Assembly: GCF_039872745.1 (NCBI RefSeq)
Contig: NZ_JBDPZD010000002.1
Span: 558,001 to 622,000, forward strand
Length of the DNA: 64,000 nt
Source of the DNA: Pelomonas paludis
Lineage (GTDB): Bacteria > Pseudomonadota > Gammaproteobacteria > Burkholderiales > Burkholderiaceae_C
Reading direction: 5' to 3'
The translations under genes were made by a program, and so were the position numbers. Positions 23,711 through 32,837 of the stretch are shown piece after piece. Every line of letters begins with the position of its first letter. The first letter of the stretch is position 1. The notes beneath the pieces are model-generated. The model was not told the DNA's origin. It made no database searches and saw nothing but the letters and a program-made list of their open reading frames with translations.

Positions 23711-25729
23711 ATGCAAGGCAAGCGCTTCAAACTGGGTGGGTGGCTGCGGATGGGCGCGGCGCTGGTAGCACTGCACGCGGGCGGGGCACTGGCCGCGCCG
23801 CCGGCGGCTGAAGTGTTCTTCAGGCCCTCTGACCTTGTCGAAGCTCAGTTGTCGCCCTCGGGCCGCCTGCTGGCGGTGACCACACGGCTCAAAGGCCAGC
23901 AGCGGCTGGGCCTGGCCGTGGTGGATCTGAGCCCGGGCGGCAAGTCCAAGCACCTTGCGCAATTCACCGACGCGGACGTGGGCGGCGTTGAGTGGCAGGA
24001 CGACGGGCGTCTGCTGTTCAGCACGTCTGACCTGGCCGAGGGTAGTGGCCTGCGCGAAACAGCCTGGGGGCTCTACGGCATCGACGTCGAGAGCAAGAAG
24101 CTGCGTCAGTATGTGCGCCGCCGCGGCGGTGACAGCCCCTCCGAAGGCTTGCTCGCTGAGCTGCTGCCGTGGAACCACATGGTCGCCAAGGTGCCGCACC
24201 CACAACCGGACGGCCCGAATGAAGACGTGCTGATGGCCGAGGTGGCCGTTGATGGCTCTGGCCTGAGGGTTCCGCTGCGGCTCAACACCCGCAATGGTGT
24301 CTCCAGGGCGGTGGACTTCAAGCTGCCACCCAATTGCACCGGCTGGATCTCCGACAGCCGCGCTCAACCTCGCGTCGCCTTCACGCGCAAAAAGGACGTC
24401 CACGCGGCCTACTGGCGCGCCCCCGGCAGCACGGAGTGGGTCCAGCTCTACGAGGACACGTTGCTGAAGGCCCCCTACGAAATCGTCGGCATCGACGATG
24501 TGGGCGGCCTCTACGTGGCGGACCGCCGCGGGCCCGAGGGCTACCGCGTGCTGGCGCGCTATGACTTCAAGACGCAGGCGCCCGAGGCCAAGCCGCTGAT
24601 CGCCACGCCGGGGTTCGACTTTGACGGCTCGCTCGTCGTGGAGCCCGGCGGCAAGCTGATTGGCGTGCGCACCACGGTGGACGGCGAAACCACGGTCTGG
24701 TTCGACCCCCGCATGAAGGCGTTTCAGGACGCCGTTGACGGCCGCTTCCCCGGTCGCGTCAATCGCATCAGCTGCCGCCGTTGTGGGCAAGCGGACATGA
24801 CCGCACTCGTGCGCTCCTACAGCGACCACGAGCCCGGCGAACTGTGGGTGCATCAAGCCAACGCTGCGGCCGGCATGCCCGCCTGGCGCGCGGTGAGCCG
24901 TGTTCGGTCGGGCCTGGACCCCGCACAAATGGCCAGCATGGACCTGCAGCGCATCAAGGCGCGCGATGGCCGCGACCTGCCCGTGTGGGTCACGCGGCCT
25001 GACGCTGCCAAGGGCGCACTGCCCGCCGTCGTTCTGCTCCACGGCGGCCCCTGGGTTCGTGGCAATGAGTGGGGCTGGCACCCGATGGCGCAGTACCTGG
25101 CGTCACGCGGCTACTTGGTCATTGAGCCCGAATTCCGCGGCAGCACGGGCTACGGCGAGGCGCACTTCACCGCCGGCTGGAAGCAATGGGGCCAGGCCAT
25201 GCAAGACGATGTGGCTGACGCCTTGCTCTGGGCACGCAAGCAGGGCCTGGCCAGTGACCAGGCCTGCATCGCCGGCGCCAGCTATGGGGGCTACAGCACC
25301 CTGATGGGTCTGGTCAAACACCCCGAGCTCTACCGGTGCGGCATCGCCTGGCTGGCCGTGGCCGACCTGGACCTGTTCCTTCAGGGCGCGTTCTTTGTCG
25401 ATGACGACCTCAGCGATATCGGCCGAAAGTACACACTGCCCGACATGGTCGGCGACGCCGTCAAGGACGCCGCCATGATCGCCGCCAACTCACCCGTCAA
25501 GCAGGCCGCGCGCATCAAGGCGCCCGTGCTGCTGGCCTATGGTGAATCAGACCTCCGCGTGCCCCTGGCACACGGCAAGCGCCTGCGTGACGCCATGAAG
25601 GACGCCGGCAACCCGCCCGAGTGGGTGAGCTATGCGCACGAGGCGCATGGCTTCACGAAGCTTGAAAACGAACTCGACTTTGCGAAGCGGCTGGAAGCCT
25701 TCCTGGCCAAGCACCTGTCCAAACCCTGA
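23711..25729 (+). CDS. S9-family peptidase, tandem copy 1 (active-site complete)
   Basis: A 672-residue exported prolyl-oligopeptidase-like protein. It has a signal peptide (MGAALVALHAGGALAA), a beta-propeller region to about residue 400, and a C-terminal alpha/beta-hydrolase domain. The catalytic triad is intact: Ser524 in GASYGGYST, Asp614 in YGESDLRVP and His646 in HEAHGF. A conserved internal CRRCGQADM motif is shared by all three copies. ATG 23711 is preferred because GGGAGG precedes it by 4 bases. Copy 2 begins 10 bases after the stop. It probably degrades or trims peptides in the periplasm; the substrate is unknown. Confidence 0.9.
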   Translation: MQGKRFKLGGWLRMGAALVALHAGGALAAPPAAEVFFRPSDLVEAQLSPSGRLLAVTTRLKGQQRLGLAVVDLSPGGKSKHLAQFTDADVGGVEWQDDGRLLFSTSDLAEGSGLRETAWGLYGIDVESKKLRQYVRRRGGDSPSEGLLAELLPWNHMVAKVPHPQPDGPNEDVLMAEVAVDGSGLRVPLRLNTRNGVSRAVDFKLPPNCTGWISDSRAQPRVAFTRKKDVHAAYWRAPGSTEWVQLYEDTLLKAPYEIVGIDDVGGLYVADRRGPEGYRVLARYDFKTQAPEAKPLIATPGFDFDGSLVVEPGGKLIGVRTTVDGETTVWFDPRMKAFQDAVDGRFPGRVNRISCRRCGQADMTALVRSYSDHEPGELWVHQANAAAGMPAWRAVSRVRSGLDPAQMASMDLQRIKARDGRDLPVWVTRPDAAKGALPAVVLLHGGPWVRGNEWGWHPMAQYLASRGYLVIEPEFRGSTGYGEAHFTAGWKQWGQAMQDDVADALLWARKQGLASDQACIAGASYGGYSTLMGLVKHPELYRCGIAWLAVADLDLFLQGAFFVDDDLSDIGRKYTLPDMVGDAVKDAAMIAANSPVKQAARIKAPVLLAYGESDLRVPLAHGKRLRDAMKDAGNPPEWVSYAHEAHGFTKLENELDFAKRLEAFLAKHLSKP

Positions 25730-25739
25730 TCGCCCGCGC

Positions 25740-27731
25740 ATGCACCGCCTGCTCGCTTGTTTCTCCCTGGTCCTCGCATGCTTCGCCAGCACCCTCGCCA
25801 GCGCCGCCCCGCCACCAGCTGAAGCCTTCTTCCGCCCGGCCGACTTCCAGGACGTGGCGCTCAGCCCCTCGGGGCGCTATCTCGCGCTGACCTCGGCCAA
25901 GGGGCTGAAGAACCTGGGCCTGGTGGTGCTGGACCTGGCGCCCGGGGGCAAGGTCCAGCGGGCGGCGCAGTTCAACGATGGCGACGTGCGCCAGGTGCGC
26001 TGGGTCAACGACTCGCGTCTGGTGTTCAGCGTGATGGACCCGCCGGCCAGTGGCGCGCCGCAGACCCTGCCGGGGCTCTACTCGGTCAAGTCGGATGGCA
26101 GCGAGCTTCGGCAACTGGTGCGGCGGCGCTGGCTGGGGCCGATCCGTTCGGGCGATGAAGACGCGCGCGTGCTGACCTGGAATCACTTCCTGCTGGGAGT
26201 GCCCGCGCGCGCGGCGGGTGACGACAACGAGGAGGTGCTGATCCACGAGGTCAGCGAGGACGAGCAGCGGCTGTCGCGGCCGCTGTGGCTCAACACCCGC
26301 AGTGGGCGGACGCGGCGCGTGGACATCGCCACCCCCGACGACACCGTGGGCTGGCTGGCCGATGCCCGCGGCGAGCTGCGCGTGGCCTTGACGCGCAAGG
26401 ACAAGACGGCCGGCGCACTGTGGCGCGGCCCGGGGCAAACCGCCTGGACGCCGCTCTACAGCGCCCCGCTGCTGCACCCGCCCTTTGGCCCCCACAGCGT
26501 GGACGTGGACGGGCGGCTCTACGTGCTGCGCGCCACCAACGGGACCGGCAACCGCGTGCTCAAGCAGTTCGACTTCGACAAGAACGAACCCATGGCCCAA
26601 CCGCTGGTGCAGGTGCCTGACTTCGACTTCAACGGTGGGCTGCTGCACGACCCCGAGACCGGCCGCTTGCTCGGTGTGCGCGTGCTGGCCGACGGCGTGG
26701 TGACGGTCTGGCAGGACGAGGCGATGAAGCGCTTCCAAGCCGAGGTTGACAAGCAACTGCCTGGCAAGATCAACCTCGTGCAGTGCCGCCGCTGTGGCCA
26801 GCCAGACATGGTGGCTCTGGTGCATTCCTACAGCGACCACGACCCCGGTCAGCTCTGGTTCCACACCGCGCAGCCCGAGCCGGGCCAACGCAAATGGCGC
26901 CCCGTCTTCAAGGCCCTGGACGGCATCGCGCCGCAGCAGATGGCCAGCCTGGACCTGCACCGCATCAAGGCCCGGGATGGCCAGGCCTTGCCAGTGTGGG
27001 TCACCCGCCCCGATGGCGCACAAGGCCCGCTGCCGGCCGTGGTGTTGGTGCACGGCGGGCCTTACGTTAGAGGCACGTCCTGGCACTGGAGTGCCCTGCC
27101 CCAGTTCCTCGCCTCGCGCGGCTACCTGGTCATCGAGCCCGAGTTCCGGGGCAGCATGGGCTATGGCGAGCAGCACTACCGCTCCGGCTGGAAGCAATGG
27201 GGCCAGGCCATGCAGGACGACGTGGCGGACGCCCTGCGCTGGGCGCAGGCCCAGGGCTTGGCCAGCGACCGCGCCTGCATCGCTGGCGCCAGCTACGGCG
27301 GCTATAGCACGCTGATGGGCCTGGCCAAGGACCCCGACCTCTACCGCTGCGGCATTGCCTGGGTGGCCGTGGCTGACCTGGAACTGCTGGTCAAGGGCTC
27401 CTGGTGGGTGCAGGACGACACCGGCCTCGCGCGCCAACTCACGGTGCCCGAGATGATTGGCGACCCGGTCAAGGACGCCGCCATGCTGGCCGACAACTCA
27501 CCGGTCCGGCTGGCCAGCCGCATCAAGGCGCCGCTGCTGCTGGCCTATGGCGAGGACGACCTGCGCGTGCCGCTGGAGCATGGCAAGCGCATGCGCGGCG
27601 CCTTGATTGACGCAGGAAACCCACCAGAGTTCGTGGTCTACCCCGGCGAGGGGCATGGCTTTGCCAAGCCCGAGAACACCTACGACTTTGCGCGGCGAAT
27701 TGAAGCCTTCCTGCAGCGCCAACTGAAGTAG
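25740..27731 (+). CDS. S9-family peptidase, tandem copy 2 (active-site complete)
   Basis: A 663-residue paralogue of the preceding gene with the same architecture: signal peptide (LACFSLVLACFASTLASA), propeller region, and hydrolase domain. The triad is complete: Ser518 (GASYGGYST), Asp607 (YGEDDLRVP) and His639 (GEGHGF). The CRRCGQPDM motif is kept. Similarity to copy 1 is strong throughout, for example in GSWKQWGQAMQDDVADA-type stretches, pointing to tandem duplication. A remnant resembling its last 30 codons lies at 29781-29873. Confidence 0.9.
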   Translation: MHRLLACFSLVLACFASTLASAAPPPAEAFFRPADFQDVALSPSGRYLALTSAKGLKNLGLVVLDLAPGGKVQRAAQFNDGDVRQVRWVNDSRLVFSVMDPPASGAPQTLPGLYSVKSDGSELRQLVRRRWLGPIRSGDEDARVLTWNHFLLGVPARAAGDDNEEVLIHEVSEDEQRLSRPLWLNTRSGRTRRVDIATPDDTVGWLADARGELRVALTRKDKTAGALWRGPGQTAWTPLYSAPLLHPPFGPHSVDVDGRLYVLRATNGTGNRVLKQFDFDKNEPMAQPLVQVPDFDFNGGLLHDPETGRLLGVRVLADGVVTVWQDEAMKRFQAEVDKQLPGKINLVQCRRCGQPDMVALVHSYSDHDPGQLWFHTAQPEPGQRKWRPVFKALDGIAPQQMASLDLHRIKARDGQALPVWVTRPDGAQGPLPAVVLVHGGPYVRGTSWHWSALPQFLASRGYLVIEPEFRGSMGYGEQHYRSGWKQWGQAMQDDVADALRWAQAQGLASDRACIAGASYGGYSTLMGLAKDPDLYRCGIAWVAVADLELLVKGSWWVQDDTGLARQLTVPEMIGDPVKDAAMLADNSPVRLASRIKAPLLLAYGEDDLRVPLEHGKRMRGALIDAGNPPEFVVYPGEGHGFAKPENTYDFARRIEAFLQRQLK

Positions 27732-27785
27732 CGCCCCACCAGTTGGCCCGTCCGCATCGCCATCCAATCGCTGACCTTCAACGCC

Positions 27786-29726
27786 ATGAACGCCTTCCTT
27801 CTCCGCCTGGCCACTGTGGCCGCTCTGACCCTTGGGCACTGCGCTTGGGCAGCGCCGGACGTGGAAGCATTCCTGCGGGAGCGTGTGACGAGATCGGTCA
27901 CGCTCTCGCCCAGTGGGCAACGCGTGGCCATCGTGAGCTACGTGCAGGAAAGCTACGTCCTGGCCGTCTACGAATTGGATGGGAGCGGCAAGGTGACGCC
28001 GCTGGTTCGCAGCTCCGAGCCCATCCCTGACAGGATCCATTGGCTTGACGAAGACCGGCTGCTTTTCCTCTCGCAAAACGGGCTGGCCGACTGGCCAAGG
28101 AACGACTGGCATCTGGCGACGATGGTTAAGCCGAGCGTCCAGATGGTGGACTCCCTGCGCAATCGACGCGTGCTGGCCATACAGCGGCGCAGCGCCAGCC
28201 GACCCGTGGTGCAAGAGGTACTGATCGACAACGGCGGACGCTTCAGCGATGGATTCCCCTCGCTGGCCTGGTACAACTTGGATACCAAGCAGGAGCGCGA
28301 AGTCGACTACAGCGTTCCAAAGAACATGCAAACGCTGTTCATCAATGCCGACCTGGTCGCCAGCTATGGGTTCAGCCACGAGAAACGGGATGACAAGGTC
28401 TACGAGCGCCTGCATTGGCGATCACCAAAGTCCGGCGAGTGGAAGCTGCTGCACGAGAGCCTGCCGGGCGAAGAACCCTACCGCGTGGTCGGGGCCGAGC
28501 GCGACGGCACGCTCTACGTTTCACACGTCGCAGGACCGCAGCAAGTCATCACACTCAGCCGGTTCGATCCGGCTTCGGAAACCACGCCCAGTCGAGCCTG
28601 GATCCAGACGCCTGGCTTTGACTTCGTGGGGCACCTGGAGCTCGACGCCGCCACGTCCGAAGTCGTTGGCGCACGCGTTCACGCTGAGGACGAAGTCACG
28701 GTGTGGCTGAGGCCAGGCATGACGGCATTTCAGGAAAGGGTGGATCAGCGCTTTCCGGGCCGCGTCAACCGCATCTCCTGCCAGCGATGCGCCGAACCCG
28801 ACATGGTGGCCGAGATCTTCAGCTACAGCGACCGCCAGCCGGGCGAGTACTGGGTGTTCCGGGCCGGCCAGCGAGGCGGCAAGGATGCCTGGACACGAGT
28901 CGGCCGCACGCGGCCGCACATCGACGCGGAGCAGTCCGCCACGTCTAGGCTGCACCGCATCCCCACGCGGGACGGACGCACCCTGCCAGTGTGGGTCACA
29001 CGGCCGCCGTCGGCCACTGGCCCCTTGCCTGCCGTGGTCCTGCTGCCTGATTGGGCCTGGGATAAGCGGATCTTGTGGGGGTGGCATTGGTTGCCCCAGT
29101 TGCTGGCGAGCCGGGGCTACCTCGTCATCGAGCCGGAAGTTCGCGGCCGCAGTGGCTACGGCGCCGATCACGTCAAGGCAAGTCATGGCCAAGTGGGCTT
29201 GGCCATGCAGGACGACGTTGAGGACGCTCTTGCATGGGCCCAAGCTCAGGGGCTGGCGGGAACGCGCGCCTGCCTGCTCGGCGAGAACTATGGCGGGGTA
29301 AGCACGATCTTCGCGCTGGAGCGGCCCAAAGCGGACTACGCCTGTGGGGTGGCAAGAGACCCGCTGATGGACTTTGAGCCGTTCCTCACCGAGGCGCACT
29401 GGTCTCGCCTCAGCCACACCGCTGCCGCCGTTAAGCGAGATCGCTACCGAAAAATCCTCGGTGATCTCGATCGCGATGCAGAACTGGCGGCGAACCTGTC
29501 GCCGCTCACCCGGTCCAGCAGCATCCGAGCGCCCCTGTTGATATTCCGCGCAGAGCAAAACCTCGGTCAGATGAGAAAGATCAACAGGCTGGAGACTCAA
29601 TTGCGAGACCGCGGGCAGGCTGTGGAGCTTGTTATCGAGCGCAAGCGACTTACACCCAAGGAACGGGAGCAGGCGTTTCTCAGCAAACTGGAAGCCTTCT
29701 TGGCCGCACACCTCAGCCCACCCTAA
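27786..29726 (+). CDS. S9-family peptidase homologue, tandem copy 3, catalytically degenerate
   Basis: A 646-residue paralogue with signal peptide (LLRLATVAALTLGHCAWA) and full domain layout, but the active site is gone. The nucleophile motif reads GENYGGVST with Asn501 in place of serine. The acid motif YGESDLRVP has become FRAEQNLGQ. The HGF histidine segment is replaced by KRLTPKEREQ. The frame is open over the full length and the CQRCAEPDM motif is retained, so it looks maintained rather than decaying. It is probably a pseudoenzyme with a binding role; that role is inference. Confidence 0.85.
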   Translation: MNAFLLRLATVAALTLGHCAWAAPDVEAFLRERVTRSVTLSPSGQRVAIVSYVQESYVLAVYELDGSGKVTPLVRSSEPIPDRIHWLDEDRLLFLSQNGLADWPRNDWHLATMVKPSVQMVDSLRNRRVLAIQRRSASRPVVQEVLIDNGGRFSDGFPSLAWYNLDTKQEREVDYSVPKNMQTLFINADLVASYGFSHEKRDDKVYERLHWRSPKSGEWKLLHESLPGEEPYRVVGAERDGTLYVSHVAGPQQVITLSRFDPASETTPSRAWIQTPGFDFVGHLELDAATSEVVGARVHAEDEVTVWLRPGMTAFQERVDQRFPGRVNRISCQRCAEPDMVAEIFSYSDRQPGEYWVFRAGQRGGKDAWTRVGRTRPHIDAEQSATSRLHRIPTRDGRTLPVWVTRPPSATGPLPAVVLLPDWAWDKRILWGWHWLPQLLASRGYLVIEPEVRGRSGYGADHVKASHGQVGLAMQDDVEDALAWAQAQGLAGTRACLLGENYGGVSTIFALERPKADYACGVARDPLMDFEPFLTEAHWSRLSHTAAAVKRDRYRKILGDLDRDAELAANLSPLTRSSSIRAPLLIFRAEQNLGQMRKINRLETQLRDRGQAVELVIERKRLTPKEREQAFLSKLEAFLAAHLSPP

Positions 29727-29780
29727 GCCCCGCTAGGCAGGCCTGCATCCAGCCCTCCCGTAGGGGCCAAGCAAACCTGA

Positions 29781-29873
29781 GGCGAAGGACATAGCTTTGC
29801 CAAGCCCGAAAACGCCTACGACTTCGCGCGGCGGATCGAAAGCTTTCTGGCCGAGCACCTGGCCGTGCCTTGA
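29781..29873 (+). pseudogene. Remnant of a fourth S9 peptidase copy (C-terminus only)
   Basis: Thirty codons plus stop read GEGHSFAKPENAYDFARR then IESFLAEHLAVP. They match the last residues of copy 2 (GEGHGFAKPENTYDFARR, IEAFLQRQLK) almost residue for residue. A stop codon (29778-29780) immediately precedes it and there is no start. This is the leftover end of a deleted fourth tandem copy. Confidence 0.85.
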
Positions 29874-29933
29874 GGCCGTCCCGCCTCGCGGCTACAGTCG
29901 TCGGGGCCACTTGCGCTGAAAGACCCTCTCGTC

Positions 29934-31253
29934 GTGCAACCCGCACTGTCCAGCCCTCGCCTGCTTGTTGTCGGCATCCTGCTGTCGCTGGCACTCATCG
30001 TCGCGCAGCGCCTGCTGCCCGAGCGGCGGCTCGACCTCTCCGATGCGCACGCCGGCAACTTCCACTACCTGCTGGACAACAACGAGCCCGAGACCGCCGG
30101 CAGTGTGGGCTGGGTTGACGAGTCCAAGCTGCACTTGCAATGTCACTACACCCGGCCCGCCAACTGGCAGGCCTGTGGCATGGGCTTCTCGCTGGTCAAG
30201 GAAGACGCCACGCGGGGCATCGACCTCTCGCCCTTCTCCAGCATCGAGCTCAAGATGCGCTTCAAGGGCCCGACCCGCCTGATCCGCGTCGGCATCCGCA
30301 ATTTCGATCCGCGCTTCTCCAAGGCGGACGACACCAACAGCCCGCGGCCGCACTACGTCAACCTGCGCGTGCAGGACCTGGGCGAGCCGCTGCGCATCGA
30401 CCTGAACGAGTTCACCGTGCCCGAGTGGTGGATCATGCAGAAGAACCACCCGCGCGAGTACAACCGCGCCCGCCTCGACAACGCGATCCAGATCTCCATC
30501 GACATCCCCGACGAGCTGACCAACAAGACCTACGAGATGGAGATCGACCATCTGGTGCTGCACGGCGAGTGGGTCTCGCGCGAGCAGACCTACTTGGGCA
30601 TCCTCGTCGCGTGGCTGCTGGGCGCGTCCCTGCTGTCTATGCACCGCAGCGTGCAGCTGCGCCAGCGCAGCCGCATCCAGCAGCGCGAGATCGATGCACT
30701 GATGACCCGCACCCGCGAGCTGCGCGTGGCGCAGGACGAGTTGCGCCGCCTCGCCGCCGTGGACGAGCTAACCGGGGTGCTCAACCGCCGGGGCATCGAG
30801 CAGGTCATGGCCGAGCTGGAGAACGACGACGAGGGCATCACCATCGTGATTGCCGACATCGACCACTTCAAGCAAGTCAATGACCGCCATGGCCACGGCA
30901 AGGGCGACGAGGTGCTGAGCCGCTTTGCCGCGCTGCTGGCCACCAATGTGCGCGCCAGCGACGTGGTGGGCCGCTGGGGCGGAGAGGAGTTCGTGATCCT
31001 GTGCCGAGGCCACAAGCTCGATGAAGCCAGCGCCCTGGCCGAGAAGCTGCGCGACCGGGTGGCGCGCTTTGACTTCGATGCGCGGCTGAGCCTCAACATC
31101 ACCGCCAGCTTCGGCGTGGCCGTGGCGCTGCCAGGCCACACGGCCGAAGAGGCCTTCAAGCGCGCCGACAAGGCCCTCTACCGCGCCAAGTCCGGCGGCC
31201 GCAACCGCGTTGAAAGCGCCAGCGGCAGCGAGCCGGTCTCTACCTTCCTCTGA
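29934..31253 (+). CDS. Membrane diguanylate cyclase (GGDEF)
   Basis: The 439-residue protein makes the second messenger cyclic-di-GMP. One N-terminal membrane helix (LLVVGILLSLALIVAQ) is followed by a periplasmic beta-rich sensor of about 180 residues, similar to carbohydrate-binding jelly rolls. A second helix (LGILVAWLLGASLLSM) and a short coiled coil precede the GGDEF domain from about residue 275. The catalytic GGEEF is intact, and an inhibitory I-site (RASD) stands five residues before it. The start is GTG at 29934. No EAL domain is present. Confidence 0.92.
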   Translation: MQPALSSPRLLVVGILLSLALIVAQRLLPERRLDLSDAHAGNFHYLLDNNEPETAGSVGWVDESKLHLQCHYTRPANWQACGMGFSLVKEDATRGIDLSPFSSIELKMRFKGPTRLIRVGIRNFDPRFSKADDTNSPRPHYVNLRVQDLGEPLRIDLNEFTVPEWWIMQKNHPREYNRARLDNAIQISIDIPDELTNKTYEMEIDHLVLHGEWVSREQTYLGILVAWLLGASLLSMHRSVQLRQRSRIQQREIDALMTRTRELRVAQDELRRLAAVDELTGVLNRRGIEQVMAELENDDEGITIVIADIDHFKQVNDRHGHGKGDEVLSRFAALLATNVRASDVVGRWGGEEFVILCRGHKLDEASALAEKLRDRVARFDFDARLSLNITASFGVAVALPGHTAEEAFKRADKALYRAKSGGRNRVESASGSEPVSTFL

Positions 31254-31258
31254 GCGCC

Positions 31259-31879
31259 TCAGGTCGGCGGCAGCAAGCCCTCGTGCAGCGCCACGCGTTC
31301 CAGTGCCTGCTCAAAGGTGTGGCGCGCCTGCGCGGTGATCTGCCGCAGATGCGCATGCAGCGCCGCGTCCTGCGGGTTCAGGTCCATGCACTGCGCGCTG
31401 TAGTCCTCAAACTCCGCCAGGCCCTGCACCAGTTGCGCCAGATGCCGTGGGCACTCGCAGGCCAGGGTGCTGGAGAGGCCGGCAAAGTCGGCCAGCGCGG
31501 CGCCGCCCCAGCGGCGTGGCGGGATGGGCGGCTCGGCCTGCGCGGCCCTCTTTGTGGCGCTCCGTGCGGCATCCACCGCCCCACGCTGGGCCTGTAGCAG
31601 CTGCGCGTGCTGGCGGGCCAGCTCGGCCAGGGCCTCGGCGCCAAGACCCGCCAGATTCCCGATCGGGTGCCCGCACTGCGTCAGCTGGCGCAGTAGGGCC
31701 AGGCGCTGCACCTGGGCGGCCGAGTACATCCGTTGCCCCCCGCTGCTGCGCGCCGGTGACACCAGGCCGTAGCGGCGCTCCCAGACGCGCAGCGTCTCCA
31801 CCGGCATGCCCAGCATGCGGGCCACGGCTGCGCTCCGAAAGCGGGGCTGGTCTTGAGCATTGGTGGCGGTGGCGGACAT
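31259..31879 (-). CDS. MerR-family transcriptional regulator
   Basis: The 206-residue protein has an N-terminal MerR winged helix (RSAAVARMLGMPVETLRVWERRYGLV split over helix-turn-helix and wing, then GGQRMYSAAQVQRL). Its C-terminal half of about 130 residues is helical and ends in FEQALERVALHEGL. It lacks the cobalamin-binding domain of LitR/CarH regulators, although its place beside DUF2256 and a photolyase-like gene resembles light-response loci. The ATG at 31879 is used. It is divergent from the DUF2256 gene across 119 bases. Confidence 0.82.
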   Translation of the reverse strand: MSATATNAQDQPRFRSAAVARMLGMPVETLRVWERRYGLVSPARSSGGQRMYSAAQVQRLALLRQLTQCGHPIGNLAGLGAEALAELARQHAQLLQAQRGAVDAARSATKRAAQAEPPIPPRRWGGAALADFAGLSSTLACECPRHLAQLVQGLAEFEDYSAQCMDLNPQDAALHAHLRQITAQARHTFEQALERVALHEGLLPPT

Positions 31880-31998
31880 CAACGGAGCTTTCAAACGAAC
31901 GCAGCATGAACCAGGTTTGACCCGGATTATTGGCCGCCCGCACCGGGTCATCGCACCGCGCCCCGGCAGGCTGGCGACCGCAGGGCTAGGGTGTCGTC

Positions 31999-32166
31999 AT
32001 GCCCGCTTCCCTGCCAGACCCACGCACGCACTTCAAAGGCAACAAGGCCGCGCTGCCCAGCAAACCTTGCCTGGCCTGCGGGCGGCCCATGGTCTGGCGC
32101 AAGCGCTGGCGCCTGAGCTGGCCCGAGGTCAAGTTCTGCAGCGAGGCCTGCCGCCGCCAGCCATGA
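31999..32166 (+). CDS. DUF2256 small zinc-finger-like protein
   Basis: A 55-residue protein with the DUF2256 pattern: KPCLACGRPMVWRKRW followed by FCSEACRRQP, giving two CxxC-type cysteine pairs that probably bind zinc. Its stop codon overlaps the ATG of the photolyase-like gene (ATGA), so the two are translated together. DUF2256 genes commonly precede this class of photolyase-related gene. The exact role is unknown. Confidence 0.85.
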   Translation: MPASLPDPRTHFKGNKAALPSKPCLACGRPMVWRKRWRLSWPEVKFCSEACRRQP

Positions 32167-32596
32167 AGCCGCTTCGACACCTGGTGCTGGTGCTGGGCGA
32201 CCAGCTCGACCTGCAGGCCTCGGCCTTCGATGGCTTTGACCCGGCCGAAGACGCCGTCTGGATGGCCGAGGTGCCCGCCGAGGCCGAAGCCGTGTGGTCC
32301 AGCCAGCCCCGCATCGCGCTCTTCCTGGCGGCGATGCGCCACTTCGCGGACGAACTGCGCCGCGCGGGCCGGCCGCTGCACTACACCCGCCTGGGCACGG
32401 GCGCCGCCACCCTGGCCGAGCAACTGCGGGCCGACATTGCCCGCCTGCAGCCCCAAGCCCTGGTGATGACGGCGCCCGGCGAGTGGCGCGTGCTGCAAGC
32501 GATACGCGAGGTGGCCCGCAACACCGGCCTGCCGCTTGATGTGCGCGACGACCGCCACTTCTACCTGACGGTGCGCGACTTTGCCGCTCATGCCCG

Positions 32597-32837
32597 AGGA
32601 GCGTGGGCGGCAGAAATCCAGGCCCGCGCCGGGGCGAGTTGCGGGGCCAATCTAGACGCCGGCGAGGCGTTGGATGGGCCCCAACAACGAGCCGGCAACG
32701 ACGAGTGGCCCCGCAAATCNNNNNNNNNNGCGTTGCGCCGCTTGTCCGGGGGGAGGCCCCGGACGGCGCGTCGCGCCTTGCCTCGCCCCCCTTCCGGGGC
32801 CAACGCGGGCCTGGATTTCTGCCGCCCACGCTCCTAG
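32597..32837. mobile_element. Inverted-repeat-bounded insertion element with internal assembly gap
   Basis: A perfect 32-base inverted repeat bounds the insertion (32597-32628 and 32804-32835; outer bases AGGAGCGTGGGCGGCAGAAA). The target AG appears on both sides (32597-32598 and 32836-32837), compatible with a 2-base duplication, though the first copy also belongs to the repeat. The inner 90-100 bases on the two sides are not related to each other. No transposase is visible; it may lie in the gap, whose true length is unknown, or the element may be a non-autonomous (MITE-like) one. Confidence 0.7.
32720..32729. other. Assembly gap (10 N)
   Basis: Ten undetermined bases. A round number of Ns is usually a placeholder, so the real distance may be much larger. 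Repeated element ends are a common reason for a contig break. Confidence 0.95.

Noticed and set aside
32597..32837. Intein or programmed frameshift in the photolyase-like gene
   Set aside because: The insert has 32-bp inverted ends and a stop in the joined frame, with no splicing-domain residues; it behaves like inserted DNA.
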